This document shows, in pieces, positions 11,401-25,900 of a DNA stretch of 64,000 bases (positions are counted from its first letter, which is position 1; each line of letters opens with the position of its first letter). The translations under genes and the position numbers were made by a program. The stretch is from assembly GCF_900496995.4 (NCBI RefSeq), contig NC_044011.1, forward strand, positions 21,794,041 through 21,858,040, written 5' to 3'. The notes below the pieces were generated by a model, which was not told where the DNA came from, ran no database searches, and worked only from the letters and a program-made list of their open reading frames with translations. This DNA comes from Aquila chrysaetos chrysaetos (lineage: Eukaryota; Chordata; Aves; Accipitriformes; Accipitridae).

Positions 11401-14400
11401 TTCTGTTGTGTATCTTGTTTTTGCTTGATGGTCACACTTGCTGGCCGAGGCTGATTTAAGACACCCAAAGATCCTGCTGTTATGTTGTTAAGAAACTTTT
11501 CTTGACTCCCTCTTTGATTGTGAATGTGATATAGTATCTGACAGGTAGTGGACTAACTGTTTTTTAAAAACATCTAGGTTTCTGTGTTAAGGTTTGGTTG
11601 TTTGGGGATGGGTTGGGTTTTTTTTGTTGGGGGGTGTGTGTGTGGTTTTTTTTAATTTTTTTTTTTTTTTTTTTTTTTAAAGCTGCTTGCAAGTTCTGTT
11701 AAAAACCTTAAATTTGAAGTTTGTTGCTGCTGATGGCTTTGCCAAGCTGGTTTCAGGGAAGCTTTAAGATTGCAGTGCTGCCAAAAGAAGCAGTCCTGTC
11801 TGGCTGCTACTGCTGCAGCTTCCCTGTTTTGGCCCAAATGTTTGTGGGGCTGTATCATGAACCATATAGGAAAATAATTTATATTGAAACTGATCCTGGT
11901 GGTCCATATGTTTTTCTGATCTAATTCACTGTGTGGTTGCAGAAATACTTTTACTAGCATAAGGGAGAAGATCATCAGGAATGTGAGGAAACAAAGGATA
12001 GGAGAGATGGGACTGTTTCTTTAAACTAGCGGTGCCAGCTTATTCTGGTTTATAGTACTGTGGAGCTACAGCAACTTCCTTTGTAATATCCGGATTTTCT
12101 AACACAGGAGTGAAATGGTTGAGAGCCAAGTATCTCCTTTCGCATATTTAGGGCAGAAAGCAAGGGAAAAAGAAGCTTGAGTTGCAAAAAGCATGTGCAT
12201 TACAGCCCTGGTGTTTCAGGCATAGACCATGTTCCTAGCAGTCACGGCCCTCTCTTAAAAATGCTCCGCGTTAGTGATGACATCTTGTGTCACATCTTAA
12301 TAGGCACCTTTGGCAGACTCTGCGTCTCTTCTGAGACTAGTCCAGAGATAAGCTTCGTGCACTGAAGTGAGAGGGGCAACTAGTCTTTTGATTTAGTGAT
12401 GATGTTGTGTAGCAACATATGATGCTTAGCACCTCTTTTTCATTGCCCTTTACCACTCCTGCCCATACTTGACATGGTGTAGCTACTACAGACTGACAAT
12501 GAGCATGAGAGTCTGCAGGAGGAGGCTGTCAGTGATTTTATTTGATACTGTGAAACAATATTTTGTAGTTGTGATGCTGTCAGAGGAATGTGTACTTTTT
12601 CTGTGAAAGTGTGAAGCTTGTAGAAGCTTACTGTTATAAAGGAGCTGTTTTCCTACATATTTCTATATCTACTGCTATTATTTTCTAAATGAGCTTTAAT
12701 AGAGGTTAATAACATTTTAGGTTTTTGTATATTGTGAGAATATTTACACAGACAAACCTTTATTCAAAAAACCAGCTATGTAGTCTTTTCACTTTTGTTC
12801 CCAAGTATGAATGTTGTTTGGAAAACGGGGTTTGCGTGTCAAGCTTTTACCTATTATAATGAAATGGAAACAAAAGCTGCAAATAGTTGAGGTTTTTTTA
12901 TTCAATATTTATGGTTTTCTATTCAAAACTCTTTTTCTTTTAAAATGTTATATCCATATCCTTCTTCAAAAAAAAAAAATAGGGAGAACAGTAGCAAATA
13001 TATTTCATCTGCCAGGGTTGGGCGTGGTATTTCCAATGGCTGTTTAAAAAAAAAAAAAAAATTGTGGCTACTTCTCACCTTTGGCTGTTAGAAAAGATTC
13101 CTAGAACTGTATGGAAATGACTGCCAGAGTTTGAGCTATAGTAATTTAAGATCCTGCCTTCTGCCTAGAGGTTTTAAAGGTGAAGTAACTATCTTGTTCT
13201 ATATTCCCGGGATTCAAAGACTTGTCTAAACTAGGATTTTGGATTTCAGCTAACACCAACAGACTGTTTTTAAAAGTCAGAAGTAGAGGTGATTTAAATA
13301 TTGATTTAAAATCTCGGACTGAACTTCAGCCATTTAGCTGCAGTTTGTATTACTTTTTCTGTACTAGACTTCTGAATGCCTTAATTAACCTTTGCTAGCT
13401 AATACCATCTCGCCTTTTGTCTAGACAAGATCTGAAATGGTCCGATACACTACTGTGCTCCTTCAGAGACTCATGCTTGCTGATGATGAGAAGTAAAAAC
13501 TTAATCTTATTAAGGCATATATTTTGTAGAAATTGGAAATATCTTGGTCACTACTAGTGAATGGTAAGTGGACTTTTGAAAGCAGTGTTTATGGACACAA
13601 GTGCTACATTTCTTCTTTTAGATGAAGAAAACATTGAAAACATCCGTGAACAAGTGTGAAAGTGTCATTTAGGAGCAGTGGATGTCTTATGGCTTTGGCT
13701 TTAATGAATAAATGGTTGAGATGCAGAATTTCTGGGAGAACCATGCTGTCTGTATTGAATTGGGACAAAATTCCGAGTTACTTGAGTGGAATTGGAAAGT
13801 TTGCTTAATGTTGAATCAGACTATGAATGTATACATAGTTGTAAGGCTTTGAGGTAATTAAAAGCTGAGGCCAGTGAAAAGTTTGTACGTTTGAGAATGG
13901 TTTCATTATTGCAGTTATGCTTTGTTTCTGTATACCTGTAAAAAAGCTTATTTTTGAAGATGATGGTTATTTAGGTAAACTCATATACGTATGCATTTTA
14001 AACAATAAGGTATAAGAGAGTAATGTTTGTATAAATGTTGCAAAAGAAACCTAAATGTAAAGCTTTTACTGTTGTCTGAAGTCCTCATCCCAATTTTTTT
14101 TTTTTTTTTTTTTTTAAAAGATGGCTCCAGTGAAGTGCAACGCTGTATGTTCGAACTGGGCTAACAATTTGCCACTGTCCTTTTTGCCCCCTTCTCCTGT
14201 CTGCATGCTGTTCTTTCCCCCATAATCCAGCTCTGGCACTTGTTTGGCCCTTCATTAAGCCAGTTCGATAACCTAGCCATATGAAAATGATTTCTAGGTA
14301 TCAAGACCCTGCTCACTGAAGGACCCAAAAGGTGTTAGGGCTGTTGTAAAGGTGAGGATAATGTGTTACACAGCCCTGTAAGCAAGGCTGAAGGAGGAGT

Positions 14401-14630
14401 GATTGTGTATGGAAGGGGAGTAGGATTTGCCCCTCGACAGTGGCTAGCTCTTGAGCTGCTCCAGTCTTAACGTGCTGCTTCACTGAGTCCAAGAGTAAAT
14501 TTGCCACTTCTTATGTGTTGTCTTTTCATGATAAACGGATTAATGTTTGAACCCATTTAAGCAAAAGGTATTATCTGCTCTTTAGTAAAAGTTCATGTCT
14601 TTTGACAGTCTCTTTTTCTGTTCTGTATAG
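8441..14630 (+). other. BCLAF1: BCLAF1 first intron (within 5' UTR)
   Basis: Long AT-rich intron between the promoter exon and the non-coding exon at 14631. It contains T/G-rich and poly-T tracts (11591-11678, and T22 at 14094-14115) and A-runs near 12967 and 13046. No frame here resembles a protein family and I recognise no RNA gene. Confidence 0.6.
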
Positions 14631-14704
14631 GGATCAGTATTGCTGAAAGCACAAATAGAGGGTTTTGAAATAATTGCTTCATTGGCACCAACTAACAGTT
14701 TGAG
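14631..14704 (+). other. BCLAF1: BCLAF1 non-coding 5' UTR exon (predicted)
   Basis: A 74-base segment with an excellent acceptor (TCTTTTTCTGTTCTGTATAG ending at 14630) and a near-consensus donor (TTTGAG|GTAAGA). It lies between the CpG-island first exon and the exon holding the start codon, and it has no ATG in frame with BCLAF1. This fits a spliced 5' UTR exon. The call rests on splice signals and position; transcript evidence is not available here. Confidence 0.55.
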
Positions 14705-16786
14705 GTAAGATTAACTTAATTCTATTTTTAAATGTTCTGATTGAACCCAACCATTTAAGAGGAGAATTGATTTTGTTTTCCTAAAATTTATGCTTGCAGT
14801 AAGACACTACAATATATAGAACTTTCTGAAATTAGTCTATCTCTTGTAAAGGTCAGCTATCATACAGTATATACGTACTTGTCGTACATAGAATGCAAAT
14901 GTATAAATGTTATTGTTGAATACAGGGAAAATCAAATTTCCTTTAAAGCTAAGATTGGGTTGTATTATAAACTTACGTGCATCTGAAGTTTGGTCTGAAA
15001 ACTACTTGTAATAGCAATAAAGCTCTGGGTTTTTTTTTTTTTCTATCACTCTTGGAAAATGGGTATGCTTCATCTCTTACAACAGTTTAAAACCTCTAAA
15101 TTTATGTTGCCTGTGAGTACATGAGCATAAGAGTTTATAAGCCATTTTCTGTGAGTTTAATTGAACACAATGAATTAGAAGCCATCATCTGAGTATAGGT
15201 TATGCAAATTTGCTTTTTAATGGAAGGAGCCACTAAAAGACAGCATTCAACATATTATTCTTCTCCAAGGTAAATATTTTTTCTTAGTTAAATGGAAAGC
15301 TAGTTTAGATTAAAATTAATTTTTTGCTGGGTTAGTTTCAGATGAGGTTACATTTCTTTGGGGCCATGCAAAGTCTTGTGCTGCTGTGGTGGGGAAAGTC
15401 ATATGGGGCAGGAGGGACCAGTTGATAGGGGAAAGGTTGGTCTGCTGCTTTCTTTTGGGTTCTCTTATATGTGTCAAATCTCTGAAATTGTTAACTTTAC
15501 ATTAAGCTCTAACACTGTTTATTTGTCTTTACATAATTGAAATATCACCCAGGTAACAAGAAAGATTATATAAAGTACCGTGTGACAGAAAGTGCTTGTT
15601 GTGTTGAGCTTATTTTCAATACAATAATTCTAGGCTTTCGTGCGTGTTTGCAATACAAAAGCTAAATGTTTGGGTTTTCCATTTTTGTTTTAATTGTTAT
15701 TAAACAATGAGGATCATAGGTATTGAGCATACGAAGGCCTGAAAATGTGTAGTTACTTGTTCACAGTTTATATTCAGGTTGTCTAATGTGACTTTTTTTT
15801 TTTTTTTTAAGCCGGGCAATTTCAAAAGAAAATGGTAATGGGTCAAAGTTTTTTATTAATTAAATTGGGGATTTTTAGCCACTGATCTGAAAAGAAAAGG
15901 TGTGTATTTTTTTTTTTTATGGCTAGCACTAATTAATTCTCAATATTTATTACGACTGTACATAAGAAGAAATGTTGGTTTATTATGAATTTATTTTCTT
16001 TTAGGACTCATTGCTTTATAATAAATTGTAATTTTCATAGCTTAGTTTGAGCTGAAAAATGTTGAATTCTGTTACAAGCCATATTATTTAACTAGTTAAG
16101 TTGGCCATGCATTTTACATCTAGTTTAAAAAGCAAAGTTAACTTAAAAAGGTGCAGGGTGGGCATATTGACCGGTGGAAAATCGGATCAGAGTGATTAGC
16201 TTTAGTACATGTGGTTAAGAGAAATAATACCCCTGGCTCAAACCAGCAGCTGCTGGACAGAGTACTTGAGGGCTTTTTCTTTGCTTATGTAAAAGGTACA
16301 TTGTAGGGGACTGTAAAGTCCTTCCAGAGAAGGATTAGTGCATTGGAAATGCAAGGAAACTATAAACCACACAAATAGCAAGAACTTTGTTTCAAATATA
16401 TTAAAATGTGTAATTGTCCAGTCTTAACGTTATTTCTTGCCTTAATTTGCGGAAACTTTTTTGTTGTTGTTGTTGCTTCCTCTCCTTCTACAGGATCAGT
16501 TTGCAATTAAACCTGGAAAACCTTTTACTGTTATACTTTATCTTTTCAGACAAACTGCGTGCACTGTAGCTACGTTAAATTCTTTAAAATGTGGTTGAGC
16601 TTTTAATGTACTAATAAATGTACTCATATTGTCTTCAAAGTTCTTTGGTTTAGGAAATACTACACCTCTTTCTAATATTCTCATTTTAGCATATAAAAAT
16701 TTTGTTTATCTATATGATTTACATGGTCTCTAAATAGTTGCTTCCCTTTTTTTTTCCCCTCCCTTCACTGCTTTTCCTTTTGGGAA
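14705..16786 (+). other. BCLAF1: BCLAF1 intron before the start-codon exon
   Basis: AT-rich intron with poly-T tracts near 15794 and 15908. It ends in a long pyrimidine tract (16746-16780) leading to two possible acceptors, AAG|GAG at 16786 or GAG|TAT at 16790. Both are upstream of the ATG, so the protein is not affected. Confidence 0.6.
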
Positions 16787-16807
16787 GGAGTATATCTACT
16801 GGGAAAA

Positions 16808-16911
16808 ATGGGTCGATCTAACTCTAGATCACATTCTTCAAGATCAAAGTCCAGATCTCAGTCCAGCTCTAGGTCAAGATCCAGATCACATTCTAGAAAA
16901 AAGAGATACAG
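16808..16911 (+). CDS. BCLAF1: BCLAF1 coding exon 1 (start codon)
   Basis: Encodes residues 1-34 and two bases of codon 35, from [10 protein letters not shown] to RKKRY. The ATG sits in a purine-rich context (GGGAAAAATGG) and the exon ends TACAG|GTAAAT. It is almost entirely Arg-Ser dipeptides, typical of splicing-associated proteins. Confidence 0.95.
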
Positions 16912-19900
16912 GTAAATTGATGTCTTACTGCATGAAAAGTTGGTTTAGTATATGAGTTTTTGTCTGGAAATTGTTTTTCACTTGCATGATGGTGTGGCAG
17001 AAGTGAGCCTGGGGTCTTACTTCATTTTAGGCTGTAGGTAAATTCTGCTTTGAATGTAATTTCTGTTACTTCAATTGTCTAATACTTGGCTGTTTTTTCT
17101 CTTTTCCTGTATCTCAAGATAATTTCAGAATGCTAATGGTTCTTCATGATTTGTGGCTTGTTTGATTCTCCCTTCCCCCTTCACATAATGTTTTCTTTGT
17201 CCAGTCTCTTTCCCTGTGATTTGTTCTGTATTTCTCATGCAGCTTTTCAGATCTGGAGTAACTTAAGGCTTCAGCAGATAAGCTTTGCTGTATCTTGTCT
17301 TCTCAGTTGCCTCCAGCCTTTGCCTCATCTTTCTTACTAGTGGACATTACCATCTCCCATAAAAGAAATGGCTGAATTGAATGTTTACTGCCTCATCAGC
17401 TGCTGTCCACAGGCTGGCATATTAAACTGGGGGTCATGTAACTTCATGTTCGAGGCTGTGAACCATGGTGGTTGAGGAACTGAATGCCATGCTCCAGAAT
17501 GGTGATAATCTCTAATGGCAGGGCAGGCCACTGAGGCTGGTAATGTTTTAATCATGTGATGCTGAAGTCTAAGTTTCACAGTCCTTAGGAGTGTAGGCAT
17601 GTTTATTATAATCTTTTGAGACAGAAATAGATAGATTGTAGAAGTTACTTTAAGACTGTTAGTCTGCTTCCTTTACCATTCTGACTGCATTTGAGAAATC
17701 TAGCATTTAGTGGCAAGGCACTTTTTTGTTTGTTTTTATTCTCCATTTGTCAAATGTTAATGTTTGCTTTTTAATTTTAGTTCTAGGTCTCGGTCAAGGA
17801 CATACTCACGATCTCGCAGCAGGGATCGTGTTTATTCTAGAGATTATCGCAGAGATTACAGAAATAATAGAGGAATGAGACGTCCCTATGGTTACAGAGG
17901 AAGAGGTAGAGGGTATTATCAAGGAGGAGGTGGTAGATACCATCGTGGAGGTTATAGGCCTGTCTGGAACCGAAGACACTCCCGAAGCCCTAGGCGTGGC
18001 CGGTCACGTTCCAGAAGTCCAAAACGAAGGTCTGTGTCTTCCCAGAGGTCCCGGAGCAGATCTCGTCGATCTTACAGATCTTCCAGGTCCCCGAGGTCCT
18101 CTTCATCTCGTTCTTCATCCCCATACAGCAAATCACCTGTCTCTTCCAAAAGACGTGCGTCTCTGGAAAAGCAGGCAAAGAAAACTGAAGGGGCTCCTTT
18201 GCAAGATAGCCCCTTGAAAAATAAATCACAAGATGAACAGAAAGATACATTTGAACATGACCCATCAGAGTCTCTTGACGATTTTAACAAATCATCAGCA
18301 GCTTCTGGCGACATTTGGCCTGGCCTTTCAGCGTATGATAACAGTCCAAGGTCACCCCATAGTCCTTCTATTGCCACCCCACCTAGTCAGAGTTCATCTT
18401 GCTCTGATGCCCCTTTGCTTAGCACAGCCCACTCAGCAAAGGACACACCTCAACATTCCCATTCCATTCAGCATAGTCCTGAGAGGTCTGGCTCTGGTTC
18501 TCTTGGAAATGGTTCTAGCCGTTATAGTCCTTCTCAGAATAGCCCATTGCATCATATCCCTTCGAGGAGAAGCCCTGCAAAGACAATCCCATCACAGAGT
18601 GCTCCCCGTGAGGAGGCTCGAGTGCGGTCATTTTATCCTGAGGGTGGTGAACAGGAAACTGCGAAAGGTGGAAAGTTTATGAAAAGGTAAGAATTAAATT
18701 ACAAACCTAATGTTGCCTCTTAAAATGCTGTCTGTTACAGAGTTTTGACAAGATTATCACTCTGCCTTGGAAAACACAATGTGGAATAAATATTACTAAT
18801 TTTAGTCTGGTTGGAGTTGAGCTTGAAACATATGCCTTTTCCTCCTAAGATGCTTCAAGTTCTTGGCCGTTGGCTAGTGGAGATAGGGACATGTATTGTT
18901 GAGGAAAAATTGGTTTGTGCTTTTCCTTTACAGTGTATTTTCTTATACTCCATTTACTGTTAAGAAAAATCTTAACTGGAATAGTGCATCAGACTTGCTT
19001 GTTTGATAGGGAATTCTGTTCAAGTATTTTAAAATTTTAATGCTTCATGTAGTTTGAAATGCAAGTCTTCTGGAAGTCTAAAAATGCAGATATTGCACAA
19101 TGATTTCTTTGTTAACACGAACAGCATCGATTGCTAATTGTGTGGTGTAGTATCACAACTCTGATGCCTTGACTTTCATTACTTATGAAAGAGGGTAGGT
19201 CTTGGTATTCTTGGAACATAATTCTAGTGATGTGAAGGATGACATATTTAAAGTTCAATGTATATTTTCCAATTAACGTAAAATTCTTCAATGTGCTCTT
19301 AAAATGTTTGATATAGTAGTAATTTTTAAAGGTTGTAAAAATCTGACATTAGACTGTTCCTTCCTAAAATGACTTGTACTTCAGTGGATTTCTTACAAAA
19401 TGAATTATAGTGGAAAGCTGTGACTATGCTATATAGGCTTGATTGAAGGCTTTTAAATGAATTTGTCCAGTCAGTGATTTATTATGTAAACATACACTGC
19501 TTAGAAGATCAAAAATGCAACTTCCCCTGTGGTAGATGTATTGGAGTTGGTGAACGTGTTACAACCTATGTGAAAATAGTGCATAGATAAGGCAGTGGCT
19601 GAAATAATTAATTGGTGAGTGTGTTTCTGTGTTTAGGAGAGCTGCCTTCTAAAGGTTCCCTGCTTGTACACAACATAGTGAATGCATTAAGCCTGTGTCG
19701 GATTTTGGAATTCTCTTAGAAATGTGCAGAATCTTGAATATCATTCACTTTTTTCTATGGTACTCCTTTAAATTTTTCACTAAAAGAAGTACAAAAATGA
19801 ATTGCAGTCTGAATTATCAAATTTCATGTGAATTTGATGGAAAAAATAACTGGTGTAAGAGAATGTGAAACTGGGTGCTGATTAACAAAGAAAACAAACC

Positions 19901-22900
19901 ACTAGCTTTTTTATAAACTCAAGCAGAGAGTTTCTAGGTGTTCTACAGAAAGGCATTATATTCTTCAGATGCCTCCAGTAGTACATAAATGACAGTGGGT
20001 ACAGTGTTAATGGTGTGTGAAGTGTTGCATGCTGAAGTTAAATTGCTCAGAGGAATGTATTTTCTTCTTTTTGGTGTGGGATTGACACAAAAGAGGAATG
20101 CAAGTAAACTGGAATGAATGCACTCCAGAGTTACCAGTCTCTTCTTTGCTATCCACAGGTACACAGATGAAGAGTCTAGAGTATACCTGCTTGATAGGGG
20201 TAATACCAGGGAGAAGGAGGCCCAGAAGGAGAGAGGATCAGAAAAAGGGAGGACAGAGGGAGAAAGGGAATGGGAGGAACAGGAAACTTTAGATTTTTTC
20301 ATTGATAAAGAGACTGGGAAGGAAAAGTTTAATGACTCTGAAGGGGAGGACACAGAGGAGACAGAGGATTACAGACAGTTCAGAAAGTCTGTCCTGGCAG
20401 ATCAGGGTAAAAATTTTCCTACTGCATCTCACCGGAATGCTGAGGAGGAAGGAGCCAAATACAAATCTAAAATATCAATCAAGGGCAATAGAGAGAGCGA
20501 TGGATTTAGAGATGAGAAAAGTTATAAGCTTAAAGAGACTGGCTATGTAGTGGAAAGGCCTAGTGCAACAAAAGATAAGCACAAGGAAGAAGACAAGAGT
20601 TCTGAGAGACTAATGATGAAGAAAGAAACTCAGTCACCTGAGCAGGTAAAGTCTGAAAAGCTCAAAGAACTCTTTGATTACAGTCCCCCTCTACACAAGA
20701 ATCTGGATGCGAGAGAAAAATCCACCTTCAGAGAGGAGAGCCCACTTAGAATCAAAATGATAGCCAGTGACTCCCATCGTCCTGAAGTTAAACTCAAAAT
20801 GGCACCGGTACCTCTTGATGATTCCAATAGGTAAATTATTCCACTTTACAGTGTGGTTCTCCACCTGCCTGCTGTGTCATTCCTCTTTATTTAAACTAGT
20901 GGTTTCTTTTTTGTGTGTCTCTCTTGTTGTTGATGCATTTTAGACCTGCTTCCTTGACTAAAGACAGGCTGCTTGCTAGCACACTTGTCCATTCCGTCAA
21001 GAAGGAGCAAGAGTTCCGATCCATCTTTGACCACATTAAGTTGCCACAGGCCAGCAAAAGCACGTCAGAGTCATTTATTCAGCACATTGTGTCGTTGGTT
21101 CATCATGTCAAAGGTATGTATTCAGTTTATCGTACTGAATATACGTCTGACAATTTCATTTCAGCCTGTTTGCTGTCTCTAGTACAGGAAGGTTTCAGCC
21201 CTCTTTCAATGTTGATTTAGTCAGACTTTCTTCCTTTTGAGGTACACGTAAAAATAATTAGAAAGATAATAGCTACAGAAGCTAGTATAAAAAAACCCAA
21301 GCAGTGTAGAGCATAATAGCAGTTATACTATGTTTCTGGATAAATTTTTGAGCATCAGTAGCATATAAAGTTTGAATTTTTGCAGTGTAGTTTTAAACAT
21401 ACTACATTGGTCAATCTTTTCTTACTTAGTTTTCTTTTAATGGCTCTAACATAGAATTTTATATTAAGTGGTGCAATGTGGGTTGATAGGTGTCTTTTGC
21501 ACTGTAAATAAATACAATGGCATTCCTTTTGGAGCACCCTAGAGCTCATTTCCAGGTCCTTACTAGAAGGCGTTTTTGTCTCAAAACAATAAGATTTAAG
21601 AAAAATTGTGCTCTAGATGATACTAAAATAAACTGTGATATTTCATTTTATTCCTATTTGACAGTATTGCAGTACTGGAGCCAGGAATTTCACTTACAGG
21701 AACTTGGCAGTGGCTAAATAAACCTCCATTAAAGGAATTATACACCAATTATTTTCTGATTTAACAGTAGTAGCTGTTGCTTACTATAAACATGCAAAAA
21801 AAACCCCAACCAAACAAGAACAACAAAAAAACCCACCAAAAAACCCTACCAAAACCCAAACCCAGACCATCAAAGTAGATGTATTTCATTTAGGTCACAT
21901 ATCCTGTCAAAGTTTTCTGATGGAAAAATAGATAATTCCTTAAAATCCAGTGAGGATATCTGGAGAATTCTTTAAATGCTTTATTTCCATAGCATTTACT
22001 TTATTTCACTGGGCTGTTGTCTTGTTTTTGTGTTTGATGTACTGAGATAATATGGAAGAAATTGCTGGTGAAAATAATTTTGACGTATCATCATACAAAG
22101 GGGGAATGTGGAAATGCTTAATTAGGTGACCAGTTTCAGCATATCTACCTGTAAGCATTGTTTTTTAAGATGCTTTAGCTTCTAGAATTGCAAAGATTTG
22201 TGTGTTAGAAATACATGCTAAGGTTCTGTTAAAAGTCTCATTTTGTTGGCAAAATTCAGATTACTAAGGCGAAATGATTTCCTGCATTTTGAATTACTTA
22301 TAAAGGAGGAACTAATAGTCAGCAATAATAGATTATGATAATGTATTAGATTTAAAAAAATTCTTATTGGGACAGCTGTATAGAGTATAATGATTTGTTA
22401 TGAAAGTATCTATTTTATTGATATGTAAAGAGATTTAAGGCTCAGTTCAGTGAGAGCTTCTGTAAGTTTTTGCTTATGTGGTACATATGTAGGCTGTAGG
22501 TGAAATAATATTCCTGAAACTCTCACATGTCAATCACAGAATAGACTGTTTTTCTGTAAACTTTGTATGTTAAACAAATAACTGTTAAATGTAACAGCTT
22601 AACAGCCAATCTGGTCAAGTTATTAGAATATGTACAGTTATGGTTGTTTTTGAAAGCAGAACCTCTCTTTAAGTTTGAAATTTACTGTAGTCTGTAATCC
22701 GATTATAGTAACTCTTTTGACAAATTGCAGTTATGTTCATTATTGGTGTGATGCGACCAGTCTGAACAGCTCTTTATTAATGTAGAGCTGAAAATGCCCA
22801 GTGATGTTTTCTTTTTCATTGTAACTAGGTCCTGGAATGTGTTTTGAAATGGCAAAATCCATGTTACAAAAGTAAAATAGCTGTTGAAAGATACAGATGC

Positions 22901-25900
22901 CAAACAGGCAAAGTTGAACCTTCTGTCTTCCTGGCAAAAATGGCATAAAAACAGAGTTGCTAGCTCAAATTCCTGTGTTTGATGGAATTATGATTGAGGC
23001 ACTACCCTTGTAGTGGCCGTTTCAAGTTTTAATGGTTGGTTATGAGACAAATACTGGATGCCGGGCGGTAAGTTGATACAGATGTATGTTGACCTGTTAA
23101 GCAGATAGCTTGCTTCATATGTAACATTTCATAGCTCATGACTTTATGTATTTCTATATTACATTTAAACACATTTGTTGAGCTGGTTTAAAAACTGAGT
23201 TTTGCTGTTGCTAATTTAACTGTCTCTGAAGGAAAGAGAAAATTTGTCAGAGAAGTTGTCAAGTTTGCCAAGATGCCAGATGCTTAAATGAATTTATTTA
23301 CATATAGGTGTGTTAATTGTCTTGGATCGTTTATCATCACAACCTCAAATCAAGAAATTGTACTCCTTTAAGAAATGACTTGTTAGGTCATTCACGTAGT
23401 TATTGAAGCATACACTTAAGTGTTTTCACTGAATTAACTCTTACTTTAAGTTAAAGATGAGATTAATAGTAAAATGTACTTATTGCAAGTATTCGTGACT
23501 CAAAGTAACTTCATTTTCTCTTACGGGCAAAGTATCAAATAACTGTTAAGAAATTGCTCCCTTCTCTTTCATTAGAGGAAAAGGTCATTGAAATGAGCAA
23601 GTCTAATCAGTAAATGATGCCTGAATTAGATGTAATACAGTCATGGCATAGTTATAAGTAGTCTTGCAGTGATGCTGTGCACTGTTACTTTGTTTGGGTT
23701 ACAGAATGTGTAAAAATAGGGAAAACACCACATTTGCTTGTCCTGATAGATTTATTGAAAATACTATGTTTTTTGCCTGCTACTTGCCTTTCTGTCAGGA
23801 GTAAAATACCTGTCAGTTGAATTAAACTAATGAAACAGTGTTTTTTCTATTGTAACCAACAGAGCAATACTTCAAGTCAGCTGGAATGACCCTAAATGAG
23901 AGGTTCACTGCATATCAAAAAGCTACTGAAGAACACTGCACCCGGCAAAAGAGCCCAGAAATACATAGGTACATGTTTACTGCATATGTAGATGCTTTGT
24001 GTTTCAGATAATGTCTGCTACTATTTCTTTTGAGAACCAAAAGTATTTTTCCTAATCTGTATGGAGCAATTTGTCAATTTCTTTGTAAATACAAAACACC
24101 AAAAAAACCCACCAAAACCCCCTTCTGTAAAAACTCATCTGAGCCAAGTCTGGCTTCATCTGTGGCGTTGTAGCAGATGTCTTCTCTACCTCTGTATCTC
24201 ATTTGGGATATATTTACTTTTCTCACATGCAGTGCTCCAATATTGAGGGGCATATGTCTTGAAGATGAAAAGAAGCCCTGTACATGCATCTTTATTCTTC
24301 AGTATGAAATGTTCCATCTCATACTACTTTAGTTTTTGTGTGTGTTAATTTACAGCAGTCTTTTTTTTGAAAAATCTGAGAGCCTGAAAGGTAAGAAGGT
24401 AGGCATGCAGATGTAGTTTCTGATCATGTGCTATTTATGATGCAGTGTACTATATTTGTGTTGCATGTGAGGATATATTATCTCCATATTCAGTATCCAA
24501 CTTTACAAGTTTTCTTAACTGTTCAGTATTTTTGACTTACAGCAAACTATCACAGTGTTGATGATTTCTTTGGGGGGTGGATTTTCAGCTGGCTACGTAC
24601 ACTGATCTTCTGAAATAACTAATTTCACATATTTTGTATCTTCAAAGCTGTACTTAAAATGTGAAAAACAAAACTGGCTATTTTCTATATTTGTGTTTCT
24701 AGCATACTTCACACAAAACAGAACCAAGATTTTTAATTTTCAGTCTGCTTCTGTATTCTGGTGGGGCTTTATATGTAAAAAATTTTGTTGTACTGCAAAA
24801 ATGCCTTGTTTCTCAGTTTTCTGTTGAAAAGAAATGTCTGAGGCCATTAACAGTCACATACATGTATGGCAAGACACTGCTTTTATTTTACATTTAGGAG
24901 GATTGACATCTCTCCAAGTACCCTGAGGAAGCATACCCGTTTAGCAGGTGAAGAGAGAGTCTTTAAAGAAGAAAGTCAAAAAGTAGGTTCTAAGTAAACA
25001 TCTTATCTGTATTTCCGAACTTAATTTAATGTGTTTCCCTTTAAATCTGAACTTCAACTTTGTGTTTGTGTACGAAAATAAAAAAAAAAAAAATTATTGT
25101 ATCTGGAGTACTTGGATTTAGAATGTTTTTTTTTTTCTTTGAGTAAAACATGTTAACAAGAAGCCAGTTTATGTTGCATGATTTTGCTGTATTGTTAACA
25201 TGGCATATAAGGTCAAGTCTTCTCCCACCCTTCCTTTCTTCTTGGACGTTTCTTGACCAATTTTGCGGCACTAAGCTGCCCAAGGACAAAGAATAGAAAG
25301 AATAGAGGGGGGGGGGGGGGGAGGTACCGAGGTGGTCAGTGAGTAGTATGGTTGAATTGCAAAGGTGCTTGTGCTCTGTTAAAAACAATTTGCCAGAAGA
25401 AATGAGTATGTGAACATCCTCCTAAACCATGTTATTATGGTCTGTCTGTATCAAAAAGTAGATAACCCATTGGCTTGATGGGAATGCTTGTTTGAAACTG
25501 AAATTCTTAGCTGTTCTTTTTTTAGATCTAGCCATTGCATGTAAAGGGCATTCACTTAATGTCAGTTTGTGTGCTGAAGAGTGTTGAAAAAATAGGTAAA
25601 TTCTATCTTGCTTTTTTGAAAATTGATGCACAGCTTACCTTTTCATTCAGATTCTCTTCTGGATATTTTATTTCAAAATTTTGTTCCAAAACATATATTT
25701 GTTTACAGGGAGATAAAAAATTAAGGTGCGATTCTGCTGATCTTCGGCATGACATTGACCGACGTAGAAAAGAGCGAAGTAAAGAACGAGGAGACTCAAA
25801 GGGTTCCAGGGAATCCAGTGGGTCAAGAAAGCATGAGAAAACTCCAAAAGATTACAAGGATTACAAATCTTACAAAGATGACAGGTAAATATTTGAAGTC

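Noticed and set aside
14121..14223. ATG-initiated 34-codon frame after a T22 tract in BCLAF1 intron 1
   Set aside because: It is short, lacks a donor and shows no similarity to any family I know.
17888..18682. Overlapping frames of 90-150 codons on both strands across BCLAF1 coding exon 2
   Set aside because: They are shadows of the conserved Arg-Ser and Ser-Pro repeats of the true frame.
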